Positions 29,046-39,842 of a stretch of 64,000 nt of DNA are shown here, in pieces (the stretch's first letter is position 1; every line of letters starts with the position of its first letter). Origin of the DNA: Streptomyces tsukubensis (GTDB taxonomy: Bacteria > Actinomycetota > Actinomycetes > Streptomycetales > Streptomycetaceae); contig NZ_CP045178.1 in the NCBI RefSeq assembly GCF_009296025.1, positions 6,820,001 through 6,884,000 of the forward strand, written 5' to 3'. Below the pieces are notes generated by a model. It ran no database searches and was not told the origin of the DNA. It saw only the letters and a program-made list of their open reading frames with translations. The position numbers were made by a program, and so were the translations under genes.

Positions 29046-29632
29046 ATTTCACGGTCAACGGCCGCAAGCAAGAGGCGGACGACGTGTGGGAGGGCGAGTC
29101 CCTGCTGTACGTCCTGCGGGAGCGCATGGGCCTTCCCGGCTCCAAGAACGCCTGCGAACAGGGCGAATGCGGTTCCTGTACGGTCCGGCTCGACGGCGTC
29201 CCCGTCTGTTCCTGTCTGGTGGCGGCCGGACAGGCCGAGGGCCGCGAGATCGTCACGGTCGAGGGCCTCGCCGACTACGCGAAACACCGCGACGACGAGC
29301 ACCCGGGCGGCGGCTGCGCGGGCGGCGGCTGCGGCACCTCACTCGACGCGGCCAAGCGCTGGCAGGCCATGCCGCACGACTCGCAGTCGGGCGAGCAGGG
29401 CACCGAACTCTCCCCGATCCAGCAGGCGTTCATCGACGCGGGCGCCGTCCAGTGCGGCTTCTGCACACCGGGGCTGCTCGTCGCGGCCGACGAGATGCTC
29501 GAACACACGCCCTCACCCACCGACGCGGACATCCGCGAGGCGCTCTCGGGCAACCTCTGCCGCTGCACGGGTTACGAGAAGATCCTCGACGCCGTACGGC
29601 TGGCCGCCGCGCGCCAGGACGAGGTGGTCTGA
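29036..29632 (+). CDS. Xanthine dehydrogenase 2Fe-2S subunit
   Basis: The 198-residue small subunit has two iron-sulfur modules: the plant-ferredoxin type C-x4-C-x2-C pattern in NACEQGECGSC (about 38-48) and the helical CGFCTPGLL with CRCTGY (about 140-180). Between them is an insert of about 35 residues with a GGGCAGGGCG loop carrying two extra cysteines, longer than in many homologues. It should pass electrons from molybdopterin to FAD. Start ATG at 29036 lies inside the end of the FAD-subunit gene, and the large-subunit ATG follows two bases after its stop. Confidence 0.93.
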   Translation: MRVNFTVNGRKQEADDVWEGESLLYVLRERMGLPGSKNACEQGECGSCTVRLDGVPVCSCLVAAGQAEGREIVTVEGLADYAKHRDDEHPGGGCAGGGCGTSLDAAKRWQAMPHDSQSGEQGTELSPIQQAFIDAGAVQCGFCTPGLLVAADEMLEHTPSPTDADIREALSGNLCRCTGYEKILDAVRLAAARQDEVV

Positions 29633-29634
29633 CC

Positions 29635-32034
<2,400 letters not shown>

Positions 32035-32341
32035 CCCAGGGCCGCACGGGGGCCGCACCGCTCACGGCCCGCGCCGCGACCGCACCACCGGCACGTATCC
32101 ACGTACCACCGGCGCCTCTGGCGTCCCGTACCACCGGCATGTATCCACCGACCACGGCGCCTCTGGCGTCCCGTACCTCCGGCACCACTGGCACGAAGGA
32201 AAGCACCACCAGCTCCAAAGAGAACATCACAAGCACCACCGTCTCGGGCCGTCCCCCGGGTCGTGCAGCCGAAGCAACATCCCAAATCCCGCGCCGGTCC
32301 CGGCGCCGGGTGTCCCTGTGAACCTTGGGAGTCAAGGCAAC
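32035..32341 (+). repeat. Gap with imperfect repeats after xdh
   Basis: This 307-base stretch has no supported gene. GTACCACCGGC and CGCCTCTGGCGTCCCGTACC-like pieces recur three to four times between 32095 and 32200. It separates the xdh genes from the purine permease, which may have its own promoter. Confidence 0.55.
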
Positions 32342-33793
32342 ATGACCCAGTCTTCAGTGCGGCCGGAGACCGCCGCCGAGGAAGCGGGCGACGGCTCGCG
32401 TCCCTCCGCCGGCCGGTCCTGGCTGGACCGGTACTTCCACATATCCCAGCGTGGTTCCTCCGTCGCCCGTGAGGTGCGCGGTGGCCTCACCACCTTCATG
32501 GCGATGTGTTACATCCTGCTGCTCAATCCACTGCTGCTCTCCGGCCCCGACGCCGCGGGCCACAGGCTCAGCCACGCGGGACTCATCACGGCGACCGCGC
32601 TGGCCGCCGCCGTCTGCACCCTGCTGATGGGGTTCGTCGGCAAGGTGCCACTGGCCCTGGCCGCCGGGCTCAGCGTCTCCGGGGTGCTCGCCACCCAGGT
32701 GGCGCCCAACATGACCTGGCCGCAGGCCATGGGCATGTGCGTGCTCTACGGTGTGGTGATCGTGCTGCTGGTCGTCACCGGCCTGCGCGAAGTCATCATG
32801 AACGCCATCCCGCTGGCGCTGAAACACGGCATCACCATCGGTATCGGCGCGTTCATCGCCCTGATCGGCCTGGTCAACGCGGGGTTCGTGGGCAAGGGAG
32901 CGCCCGTCGCGCTCGGCACGGGCGGCCAGCTCACCGGCTGGCCCGTGCTGCTCTTCAGCGTGACGCTGCTACTGATCTTCATGCTCCAGGCCCGTAACAT
33001 CCCCGGTGCCATCCTGATCGGCATCGTCGTCGGCACCGTACTCGCGGTGATCGTCAACGCCGTCGGGGACCTCAGCCCGAAGGTCTGGGGCGGTTCGCCG
33101 CCCGAGTTGGACGGCAGCGCGGTCTCCATGCCCGACTTCGGTCTCTTCGGACACGTCGAGTTCGGCGGCTGGGGGTCGATCGGCGGGATCGCCGTCGGCA
33201 TGATCGTCTTCACGCTGGTGCTCGCCGGTTTCTTCGACGCGATGGCCACCATCATCGGCGTCGGTACGGAGGCCGGCCTCGCCGACGAGAAGGGCAGGAT
33301 GCCCGGCCTTTCGAAGGCGCTGTTCATCGACGGCGCGGGCGGCGCGATCGGCGGTGTGGCCGGCGCTTCGGGCCAGACCGTCTTCGTGGAGTCCGCCACC
33401 GGAGTGGGGGAGGGCGCCCGTACGGGGCTCTCCTCGGTGGTCACGGGACTGCTCTTCGCCGCGGGGCTGTTCTTCACGCCGCTCGCCCAGATCGTGCCGG
33501 GCCAGGTCGCCGCCGCGGCCCTGGTCGTCATCGGCGCCATGATGATGCAGAACGCACGGCACGTCGACTGGGCCGACCGCTCCGTCGCCGTCCCCGTCTT
33601 CCTCACCGTCGTCCTGATGCCGTTCACGTACGCCATCACCCCCGGGGTCGGCGCGGGAGTGATCGCCTATACCGCCATCAAGGCGGCGCAGGGCAAGTTC
33701 CGTGAGATCGGCGTCCTGATGTGGGTACTCACCGGCGTATTCATCGTCTACTTTGCCCTCCATCCCATCGAGAGCTGGCTCGGCGTCAAGTGA
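32342..33793 (+). CDS. NCS2-family purine permease
   Basis: The 483-residue protein is a nucleobase permease of the AzgA/GhxP type. It has about 12 membrane segments, an early FMAMCYILLLNPLLLSG (about 50-66), a GAFIALIGLVNAGFV helix (about 175) and a conserved FFDAMATIIGVGTEAGLAD block (about 300-318). Such proteins import guanine, hypoxanthine or adenine with protons. Its place between xanthine dehydrogenase and XdhC supports uptake of the enzyme's substrates. The ATG at 32342 is chosen over the GTG at 32318. Confidence 0.92.
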   Translation: MTQSSVRPETAAEEAGDGSRPSAGRSWLDRYFHISQRGSSVAREVRGGLTTFMAMCYILLLNPLLLSGPDAAGHRLSHAGLITATALAAAVCTLLMGFVGKVPLALAAGLSVSGVLATQVAPNMTWPQAMGMCVLYGVVIVLLVVTGLREVIMNAIPLALKHGITIGIGAFIALIGLVNAGFVGKGAPVALGTGGQLTGWPVLLFSVTLLLIFMLQARNIPGAILIGIVVGTVLAVIVNAVGDLSPKVWGGSPPELDGSAVSMPDFGLFGHVEFGGWGSIGGIAVGMIVFTLVLAGFFDAMATIIGVGTEAGLADEKGRMPGLSKALFIDGAGGAIGGVAGASGQTVFVESATGVGEGARTGLSSVVTGLLFAAGLFFTPLAQIVPGQVAAAALVVIGAMMMQNARHVDWADRSVAVPVFLTVVLMPFTYAITPGVGAGVIAYTAIKAAQGKFREIGVLMWVLTGVFIVYFALHPIESWLGVK

Positions 33794-33794
33794 C

Positions 33795-33957
33795 ACAGGT
33801 GACGTGGGTGACACGGGAGTCGTCAGGCGCACTGGTGACACCAGTGACACGGGCGGCTCTCGCTCACCCCACTCACCTCGCGGACGGCGCTCACCTCGTA
33901 CACCTCGCACACCTCCCGGACAGCGCACACCTCGCGGACAGTGCGCACCTCGCGTAA
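33795..33957. repeat. Degenerate 12- to 15-base repeats before xdhC
   Basis: GTGACAC units and then CACCTCGCGGACAG-like units recur through the 174-base gap between the permease and the XdhC gene. Confidence 0.6.
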
Positions 33958-33967
33958 GGAGACCGAC

Positions 33968-35107
33968 ATGCTGGACATCGCCGACGAACTGCACCGGTGG
34001 GTCGAGCAGGGACGTGATTTCGCCGTCGCCACGGTCGTGGCCGTCAGTGGAAGCGCGCCCCGCGGGCCCGGCGCCGCCCTCGCCGTCGACAGTGCGGGCA
34101 CAGTGACGGGCTCGGTCTCGGGGGGATGTGTCGAGGGCGCGGTGTACGAGATGTGCCGACAGGCGCTCGACGACGGCCGTACCGTCCTCGAACGCTTCGG
34201 CTACAGCGATGAGGATGCCTTCGCGGTGGGGCTGACCTGCGGCGGAGTCATCGATATCCTCATCACCCCGGTCCGCGTCGACGCTCCCGCGAGGGCCGTG
34301 TTCGCCGCCATGCTGCACTCCGCCGCCACGGGCGGGGCTGCGGCCCTCGCACGCGTCACGGACGGCCCCGCCGAACTCATCGGCGGGGCCCTCGTGGTGC
34401 ACTCCGGCTCAGGCACCGAAGGCAGCCTCGGGGGGCCGGTGGAACTCGACCGCTCCGCGAGCGAGGAGGCCCGCGCGATGCTGGAGGCGGGCCGCACCGG
34501 GCATGTCACCATCGGCGCCGACGGATCGCGCTGCGGCCGGCCGGTGACACTCTTCGTCGAGGCGGGGGTGGAACCGCCCCGCATGATCGTCTTCGGTGCG
34601 GTCGACTTCGCCTCCGCGCTGGTACGCGTCGGGGCGTTCCTCGGGTACCGCGTCACGGTGTGCGACGCGCGCCCGGTCTTCGCCACGAAGGCGAGGTTCC
34701 CCGACGCGGACGAGGTCGTGGTGGCCTGGCCGCACACCTACCTGGAGTCGACACGGACGGACGGGCGCACCGTCCTGTGCGTCCTCACTCACGATGCCAA
34801 GTTCGACGTACCGCTGCTGCGGGTCGCGCTGCGGCTGCCCGTCGCCTACGTAGGGGCGATGGGCTCGCGCCGCACCCACCTCGACAGGACCGCGCGACTG
34901 CGCGAGGTGGGACTCGGCGAACGCGAGCTGGCCAGGCTCCGCTCACCCATCGGCCTCGATCTCGGCGCGCGGACCCCGGAGGAGACCGCCCTGTCGATCG
35001 CCGCTGAGATCGTCGCCGAGCGGCGCGGCGGCAGCGGCCTCTCGCTGACCGGGGCGCACACCCCGATCCACCACGAGGGACGCGAGCGCATGGGCTTCGT
35101 GGCCTGA
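33968..35107 (+). CDS. XdhC/CoxI-family molybdenum maturation protein
   Basis: The 379-residue protein has the N-terminal XdhC_CoxI domain (VATVVAVSGSAPRGPGAALAVD, about 20-42, and VSGGCVEGAVYE, about 52-63). Its C-terminal Rossmann domain (RMIVFGAVDFASALVRVGAFLGYRVTVCDARP, about 205-236) ends near 360. XdhC loads sulfurated Mo-cofactor into xanthine dehydrogenase. The usual second Gly of GxGxxG is altered (FGAVDFAS), which may weaken nucleotide binding. The ATG at 33968 has AAGGAGA five bases upstream. Confidence 0.9.
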   Translation: MLDIADELHRWVEQGRDFAVATVVAVSGSAPRGPGAALAVDSAGTVTGSVSGGCVEGAVYEMCRQALDDGRTVLERFGYSDEDAFAVGLTCGGVIDILITPVRVDAPARAVFAAMLHSAATGGAAALARVTDGPAELIGGALVVHSGSGTEGSLGGPVELDRSASEEARAMLEAGRTGHVTIGADGSRCGRPVTLFVEAGVEPPRMIVFGAVDFASALVRVGAFLGYRVTVCDARPVFATKARFPDADEVVVAWPHTYLESTRTDGRTVLCVLTHDAKFDVPLLRVALRLPVAYVGAMGSRRTHLDRTARLREVGLGERELARLRSPIGLDLGARTPEETALSIAAEIVAERRGGSGLSLTGAHTPIHHEGRERMGFVA

Positions 35108-35159
35108 GGCGGAGGCTCGGCCGCACCGGCCCTTCGCGGGTGTCACGTTCGGGGGTCAC

Positions 35160-35639
35160 TCAGTCGAGGCAGAACTCGTTGCCCTCGACGTCCTGCATCC
35201 CGAGGCACGACTCGTTGTCGTCGTCGGCGAGCAGCAGCCGCCCGCGTACCGCGCCGAGCGCGACGAGCCGTGTGCATTCGGCTTCGAGGGCGGCCAGGCG
35301 TTCCTCTCCCACGAGCCCGGTGCCGACCCGTACGTCGAGATGGACGCGATTCTTGACTACCTTGCCTTCGGGGACCCGCTGGAAGTACAGCCGAGGGCCC
35401 ACACCCGAGGGATCACTACAGGCGAACCACGCGTCGCGCTGCTCAGGTGGTTGCGAGTGCTGGAAATCGTCCCACGTCGCGAACCCCTCCGGTGGGGCCG
35501 GTGCGACATATCCCAGCGCCTCGCACCAGAAACGAGCGACGCGCTCGGGCTGCGCGCAGTCGAAGGTGATCTGGACCTGCTGGACCTGCTGGACCTGCTG
35601 GACCTGCTTGACCTGCTTGATCTGTTCGAGCGATGACAT
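35160..35639 (-). CDS. VOC-family (glyoxalase-fold) protein
   Basis: The 159-residue product is a small glyoxalase/bleomycin-resistance fold protein of the actinobacterial type: VQITFDCAQPERVARFWCEALGY (about 23-45), WFACSDPSGVGPRLYFQRVPEGK, HLDVRVG and MQDVEGNEFCLD at the end. Members bind metal or small ligands; the function is unknown. The N-terminus is unusual: it starts MSSLEQIKQVKQV and then repeats QQV, encoded by six nine-base units. The true domain begins after the repeat, so the repeat is an extension that may vary. Confidence 0.83.
   Translation of the reverse strand: MSSLEQIKQVKQVQQVQQVQQVQITFDCAQPERVARFWCEALGYVAPAPPEGFATWDDFQHSQPPEQRDAWFACSDPSGVGPRLYFQRVPEGKVVKNRVHLDVRVGTGLVGEERLAALEAECTRLVALGAVRGRLLLADDDNESCLGMQDVEGNEFCLD
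35571..35624 (-). repeat. Nine-base coding repeat in VOC gene
   Basis: Six in-frame nine-base units (CTGGACCTG on the plus strand) encode Gln-Val-Gln-type residues at the protein start. The last two units carry single-base changes. Confidence 0.85.
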
Positions 35640-35690
35640 CGGATCACCCTAGAGGCGGGGGCCTTGGCCGTCTCCCCAATTGTTTCCCCC

Positions 35691-35730
35691 GCTGGCTCGT
35701 TGGCTCGCTGTCTCGTTGTCTCGCTGTCTC
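35691..35730. repeat. Eight-base tandem repeat
   Basis: Five imperfect units of GCTGTCTC/GTTGGCTC type lie in the gap between the VOC and MarR genes. This 300-base gap holds no other feature except the MarR promoter. Confidence 0.6.
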
Positions 35731-35939
35731 CGAAGGAGGCGTTGATCCTGGGCCTCGGCGGCGGTCCCGCTCCGTGGGAGTCCTGACTGCGCGGCCCGGC
35801 CGTGCGGTCCTGACAGCGTGTCCTGCGGGTGGTCAACTGGCTTCCCTGCGGCCACCATGTGGTGAACTGTGCTGGTGAGAGCCGTGTGAGGCCGGGGGCG
35901 AGAGGCTGTCGGCGAGGTGGGGACGGTTACCCTGTGGAC

Positions 35940-36518
35940 ATGACAGCGACGCGTCCGTTCACTCTGGAGGCCCTCCCCGAACCCGAGGCCTCGGGTCCGC
36001 TGGCGCCCGTACGGGAGGCGCTGCTCGGGCTGGTCGGTGAGTATCTGCTCGACTTCGAACAGGCGGCGGAGTCGGAGCAGCTCACCCAGGCCCAGGCGCG
36101 CGTGCTCGGGTTCGCGGTGCGTGGGATGTCGATGCGGCAGATCGCCCATCAGTTCGGCTGCGATCCGTCCAACATCACGGGAAAGGTCGACAGGCTCGTC
36201 GCGCTCGGGCTGGTCGAACGGCGGCCCGATCCGCGCGACGCCAGGATCAAACGCGTGGTGGCGACGGACAAGGGCAGGGCGAAAGCCGTACGGCTCTGCG
36301 AGCGCCGCACCTGGCTCTCCACCGCGCTCGGCCGCCTGGAAAGCGACGAGGTGGCCCACGTCCAGCACGCGCTCGGGCTGTTGGGGCGCATGGCGCAGAA
36401 GTCCGGTCCGGAGCAGAAGTCCGGGCCACAGCTGAAGTCCGGGCCGGGCCCGAAGTCCGGGCCACAGCTGAAGTCCGGGCCGGGCCCCAAATCAGGGCCG
36501 GAGCCCGAGGCGCGCTGA
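35940..36518 (+). CDS. MarR-family regulator with repeat tail
   Basis: The 192-residue product has a MarR winged helix: LTQAQARVLGFAVRGMSMRQIAHQFGCDPSNITGKVDRLVALGLVERRPDPRDARIKRV (about 46-105). The last 40 residues are a Lys/Ser/Gly/Pro repeat (QLKSGPGPKSGP twice) absent from typical members. The ATG at 35940 stands seven bases after TACCCT, which could be a -10 box of a leaderless mRNA; there is no ribosome site. Targets are unknown. Confidence 0.85.
   Translation: MTATRPFTLEALPEPEASGPLAPVREALLGLVGEYLLDFEQAAESEQLTQAQARVLGFAVRGMSMRQIAHQFGCDPSNITGKVDRLVALGLVERRPDPRDARIKRVVATDKGRAKAVRLCERRTWLSTALGRLESDEVAHVQHALGLLGRMAQKSGPEQKSGPQLKSGPGPKSGPQLKSGPGPKSGPEPEAR
36410..36505 (+). repeat. 36-bp coding repeat at MarR gene end
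   Basis: Two nearly perfect 36-bp units, each encoding a KSGP-rich dozen, follow partial copies. They remain in frame to the stop. Confidence 0.75.
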
Positions 36519-36585
36519 CAACGGCTGGCCCCTCCCGGCCGACCACGCGCACCCTTCCTCTCCTCCCGTCTGGCACGATCCCCCC

Positions 36586-37350
36586 GTGGATCACCCGCAC
36601 AGCCAGGCACCTGGCGCACCTGTCCGCTCCGGTATCCCGGAGCACGGCCGTATACCCAAGTACTACGCGGTCAAGGCGCGAGTCGCCCTGCTCGTGGACA
36701 CCATGGACGAGGGGGAGTCCCTGCCCACCGAGCGCGATCTGGCCGCACGGTACGAGGTCGCCAGGGAGACCGTCCGGCAGGCGTTGCGCGATCTGCTCCT
36801 CGAAGGCAGGTTGCGCAGACAGGGGCGCGGCACGGTGGTGGCGGGGCCCAAGCTCGAACAGCCTCTCTCGCTCGCCAGCTACACCGAAGGCGTGCGCCGC
36901 CAGGGCCGTACGCCGGGGCGCCGCCTCATCTCGCTGGAGCGTTTTCCGTGCCCGCCCGCGCTGTCCGAGGAGACGGGGATCGAACGCGGCGAACCCGTCT
37001 GGCACCTGGAACGTCTGCTGCTCGCCGACGACGAGCGTGTCGGTCTGGAGAGCACCTATGTGGCGGTGGCCAGGGTCCCCGGGCTGGAGAGCGAGTTCGA
37101 GCCGGACTCCTCCTTCTACTCCTACCTCCGCGAGCGCCGGGGGATCACCTTCGGGGAGGCGGACGAGCGGATCGAGACCGTTCTCGCCGCGCCCCGCGAG
37201 GCGCTGCTCATCGGTACGTCGCCCGCACTGCCGATGCTGCTGATCCACCGGTTCTCACGGGACTCGGAGGGGCTGCCCCTTGAACGGGTGCGGACCCTCT
37301 TCAGGGGTGACCGCTTCAGTTTCACGACCCGGCTCTCCTCGTATGCGTGA
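36586..37350 (+). CDS. phnR: HutC/PhnR-type GntR regulator of the phn cluster
   Basis: The 254-residue regulator has a GntR HTH (LPTERDLAARYEVARETVRQALRDLLLEGRLRRQGRGTVVA, about 45-86) and a UTRA effector domain (about 95-245). It lies immediately upstream of a 2-aminoethylphosphonate transporter, as PhnR does in Salmonella, so it probably senses an aminophosphonate. The GTG at 36586 has no ribosome site but a CACGAT box eight bases upstream, so the mRNA may be leaderless. A 16-bp operator-like site lies between it and the transporter genes. Confidence 0.8.
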   Translation: MDHPHSQAPGAPVRSGIPEHGRIPKYYAVKARVALLVDTMDEGESLPTERDLAARYEVARETVRQALRDLLLEGRLRRQGRGTVVAGPKLEQPLSLASYTEGVRRQGRTPGRRLISLERFPCPPALSEETGIERGEPVWHLERLLLADDERVGLESTYVAVARVPGLESEFEPDSSFYSYLRERRGITFGEADERIETVLAAPREALLIGTSPALPMLLIHRFSRDSEGLPLERVRTLFRGDRFSFTTRLSSYA

Positions 37351-37735
37351 AGAGCCGGTGGCGACGGGCTCATAGGGGGTCGCGGGCCCATGGATGGAGA
37401 CGTGCCCATGGATGGAGACGGGCCCATAGGCGGTGACGGAGCTGAGAGTGGCGGTGTCCCCTCAGGTAACGAATACGTAACCGGTCTAGGCCAGTTTTGC
37501 GGGGCCGTTCACCGGGCCGTCGCCGTCCGGACAGCGCGGGGCCACCTCGCCGCACCACCGTGACCGGCGTGAGAGTCAACGTCAACGGAACGGGCAGGCC
37601 GGGCCCCTCGCACGCCCGGCACACAGCGACAGCGGGGACGCGGCGGGGGCGTCGTCCAGGGCCGTACGCCGGGGAGCGGCCGGCCACGAGCGGCGCGTAC
37701 GGCCGAGGAGCCGGGCTCACCCGCGGGGGGACCCC
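37351..37735 (+). other. Gap before the phn transporter genes
   Basis: The left part has an 18-base repeat (CCCATGGATGGAGAC-like, twice, with a degenerate third). A site at 37480-37495 resembles HutC-type operators. The rest shows no supported gene. A pair of GTAAC pentamers stands ten bases apart at 37466 and 37476. Confidence 0.5.
37480..37495 (+). promoter_or_regulatory. GntR (HutC-type) operator candidate
   Basis: ACCGGTCTAGGCCAGT is an imperfect palindrome. It matches 14 of 16 positions of the DasR-type site ACTGGTCTAGACCAGT as I recall it, and shares its GGTCTAG core with HutC-family sites. It lies 240 bases before phnT. The PhnR-like gene next door is the simplest binder; DasR itself is an alternative. 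Confidence 0.6.
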
Positions 37736-38866
37736 GTGAGCGCCGGCATACGGTTCGACGGCGTCACCGTCGCCTACGGCGGGCACGTCGTCCTCGACGC
37801 CCTGGAACTGACCGTCGAGGCAGGCGAGTTCATGGCGCTGCTCGGCCCCTCGGGATCGGGCAAGACGACCGCGCTGCGTTCCGTCGCGGGGTTCGCCGCG
37901 CCCGACCGTGGGCGGGTCCTCATCGGCGGCGAGGACGTGACGGACCTCCCTCCGCACCGCAGAGGCATCGGCATGGTGGTCCAGAGCTACGCGCTCTTCC
38001 CCCACATGAAGGTCTCCGCCAATGTCGCCTTCGGCCTGAAGGCCCAGCGGGTACCTTCCGGCGAGATCCCGGAGCGGGTCGATGACGCCCTCGCCATGAC
38101 CGGCATGGAGAGCTACGCGCACCGCTACCCCCGTGAACTCTCCGGCGGGCAGCAGCAACGTGTCGCCATCGCGCGGGCCCTGGCCGTCCGGCCCCGCGTC
38201 CTGCTGCTCGACGAACCCCTGTCGGCCCTCGACGCGCGGCTGCGCTCCGGAATGCTGGCCGAACTGGCGCGACTGCACAGGGAGTTGCCCGAGGTCACCG
38301 TCCTCTACGTCACGCACGACCAAGTGGAGGCACTGACCCTCGCAGACCGCATCGCCGTACTCGACCGGGGGCGCCTGCGGGACTGCGGTACGCCGCGGGA
38401 GCTCTACCGCAGGCCGAGGACAAAGTTCACGGCCTCCTTCGTCGGCAACGCCAACCTGCTGCCCGTGACGGTCGGCGCTGACGGTGTCGTCTTCGCGGGC
38501 CACCGCCTCGATGTGCCCCTCCCCGCGGGTGCGGGAGCCGTCACGGGGGCCACCGCCACCCTCTGCCTGCGCCCGCACCTCTTGGGGCTCGGCGAAGGCC
38601 GGAACGCGCTGCCCGGCACCGTCGCCGAGGTGCAGTGGCGCGGCGCGACGCACCGGCTCCTCGTCGATGTGGCGGGGCACCGGATCAAGGCGGATGTCCG
38701 GGAACTCCGGGAAACCCCGGCCCCCGGGGATCAGGTGACGCTGCGGTTCGCCCCCGAGGACGCGGTGCTGCTGAGCGCGGAGATGACGGACGAGGCGGAC
38801 CGGGCCCGAGGGGTGGCCCCCGACCGCACGGAGGCGCGCGGCCGGGCCGAGGTGACCCGTGGCTGA
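37736..38866 (+). CDS. phnT: 2-Aminoethylphosphonate ABC transporter ATPase
   Basis: The 376-residue ATPase has Walker A GPSGSGKTT (about 38-46), the Q-loop, the LSGGQQQR signature (about 138-145), Walker B VLLLDEPLSALD (about 160-171) and a C-terminal TOBE-like domain. It energises import by the two permeases that follow. Substrate assignment rests on the binding protein at the end of the operon. The start is GTG at 37736 and the gene overlaps the next by eight bases. Confidence 0.88.
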   Translation: MSAGIRFDGVTVAYGGHVVLDALELTVEAGEFMALLGPSGSGKTTALRSVAGFAAPDRGRVLIGGEDVTDLPPHRRGIGMVVQSYALFPHMKVSANVAFGLKAQRVPSGEIPERVDDALAMTGMESYAHRYPRELSGGQQQRVAIARALAVRPRVLLLDEPLSALDARLRSGMLAELARLHRELPEVTVLYVTHDQVEALTLADRIAVLDRGRLRDCGTPRELYRRPRTKFTASFVGNANLLPVTVGADGVVFAGHRLDVPLPAGAGAVTGATATLCLRPHLLGLGEGRNALPGTVAEVQWRGATHRLLVDVAGHRIKADVRELRETPAPGDQVTLRFAPEDAVLLSAEMTDEADRARGVAPDRTEARGRAEVTRG

Positions 38867-39842
38867 CCCCACGGCGGTCACCGAAACCGCTCCCGACACG
38901 GACGCAGGAACGGACACCTACGCAGGCGCAGGCACGGACGCAGGCCCAGGCGCCGACGCAGGCGCCGACCACTCGCCACGCCCGGCCCGGGGCGCCTCCC
39001 CGTCCGCCGTGCGCCGCGGGCGCGCCGCGGTCAGGGGCCTGTGGGCGCTGCCCCCTGCCGTCGCACTCGGGCTGGTCTTCCTCTATCCGCTCGCCCTCGT
39101 CGTCAAGCAGTCGTTCACCCCCGACACCGGTGGCGTCTCCCTGGCCCCGTACCGCCAGGTGCTTGCCACAGAGGTTTTCAGGGAGGCGCTGGTCACCACG
39201 GTGTGGCTGGCCGTGGGATCGACGGCGGGCTGTCTGGTACTCGGCTTCGCCCTGGCCCTCGTCATCGCCTTCGTGCCGTTCCCCGGAGCGCGGGCCGTGG
39301 CGAAGTTCATCGACGTCTTCCTCTCCTTCCCCTCCTTCCTGATCACCCTCGCGCTGCTCTTCGTCTACGGATCCGTCGGCATGGCCAACGGCCTCTGGAC
39401 GGACGTCACGGGCGCGACGGAGGGGCCCTTCCAGTTCCTGACGACACCTTGGGGCGTCCTCCTCGCGGAGATCACGTACTTCACCCCCTTCGTCGTACGC
39501 CCGCTGCTCGCCGCCTTCTCCCAGCTCGACACCGCCCAACTGGAGGTCGCCTCTTCCCTCGGGGCGGGGCCCGGCCGGATCGTGCGGCGGATCATCCTGC
39601 CCGAGGCGCTGCCCGCGCTCACCGCGGGCGGTGGTCTCGTACTGGTCCTGTGCCTCAACGAGTTCGGCATCGTCCTCTTCACCGGCGCGAAGGGGGTCAC
39701 GACCTTGCCGACGCTCATCTACGGCAAGGCGATCTTCGAGTCCGACTACCCCTCGGCCTGTGTGGTCGCCGTCGTCAGCGTGGCGCTCTCCACCGGTCTC
39801 CATACCCTCTACCGAATGGCGGGCCGCCGTGCTGGTGCATAG
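38859..39842 (+). CDS. phnU: Phosphonate ABC transporter permease 1
   Basis: The 327-residue protein begins with an unusual Thr/Asp/Ala/Gly-rich lead (about 1-45). Six membrane segments follow with the binding-protein-dependent permease loop EVASSLGAGPGRIVRRIILPEALPAL (about 230-255). It pairs with the next gene as the transport channel. GTG at 38859 lies within the end of phnT, indicating coupling. It is longer at the N-terminus than typical PhnU. Confidence 0.85.
   Translation: MADPTAVTETAPDTDAGTDTYAGAGTDAGPGADAGADHSPRPARGASPSAVRRGRAAVRGLWALPPAVALGLVFLYPLALVVKQSFTPDTGGVSLAPYRQVLATEVFREALVTTVWLAVGSTAGCLVLGFALALVIAFVPFPGARAVAKFIDVFLSFPSFLITLALLFVYGSVGMANGLWTDVTGATEGPFQFLTTPWGVLLAEITYFTPFVVRPLLAAFSQLDTAQLEVASSLGAGPGRIVRRIILPEALPALTAGGGLVLVLCLNEFGIVLFTGAKGVTTLPTLIYGKAIFESDYPSACVVAVVSVALSTGLHTLYRMAGRRAGA

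Noticed and set aside
37466..37480. Pho-box-like direct repeats before the phosphonate transporter
   Set aside because: The GTAAC pentamers are ten bases apart and do not match the usual 11-base GTTCACC-type units well enough.
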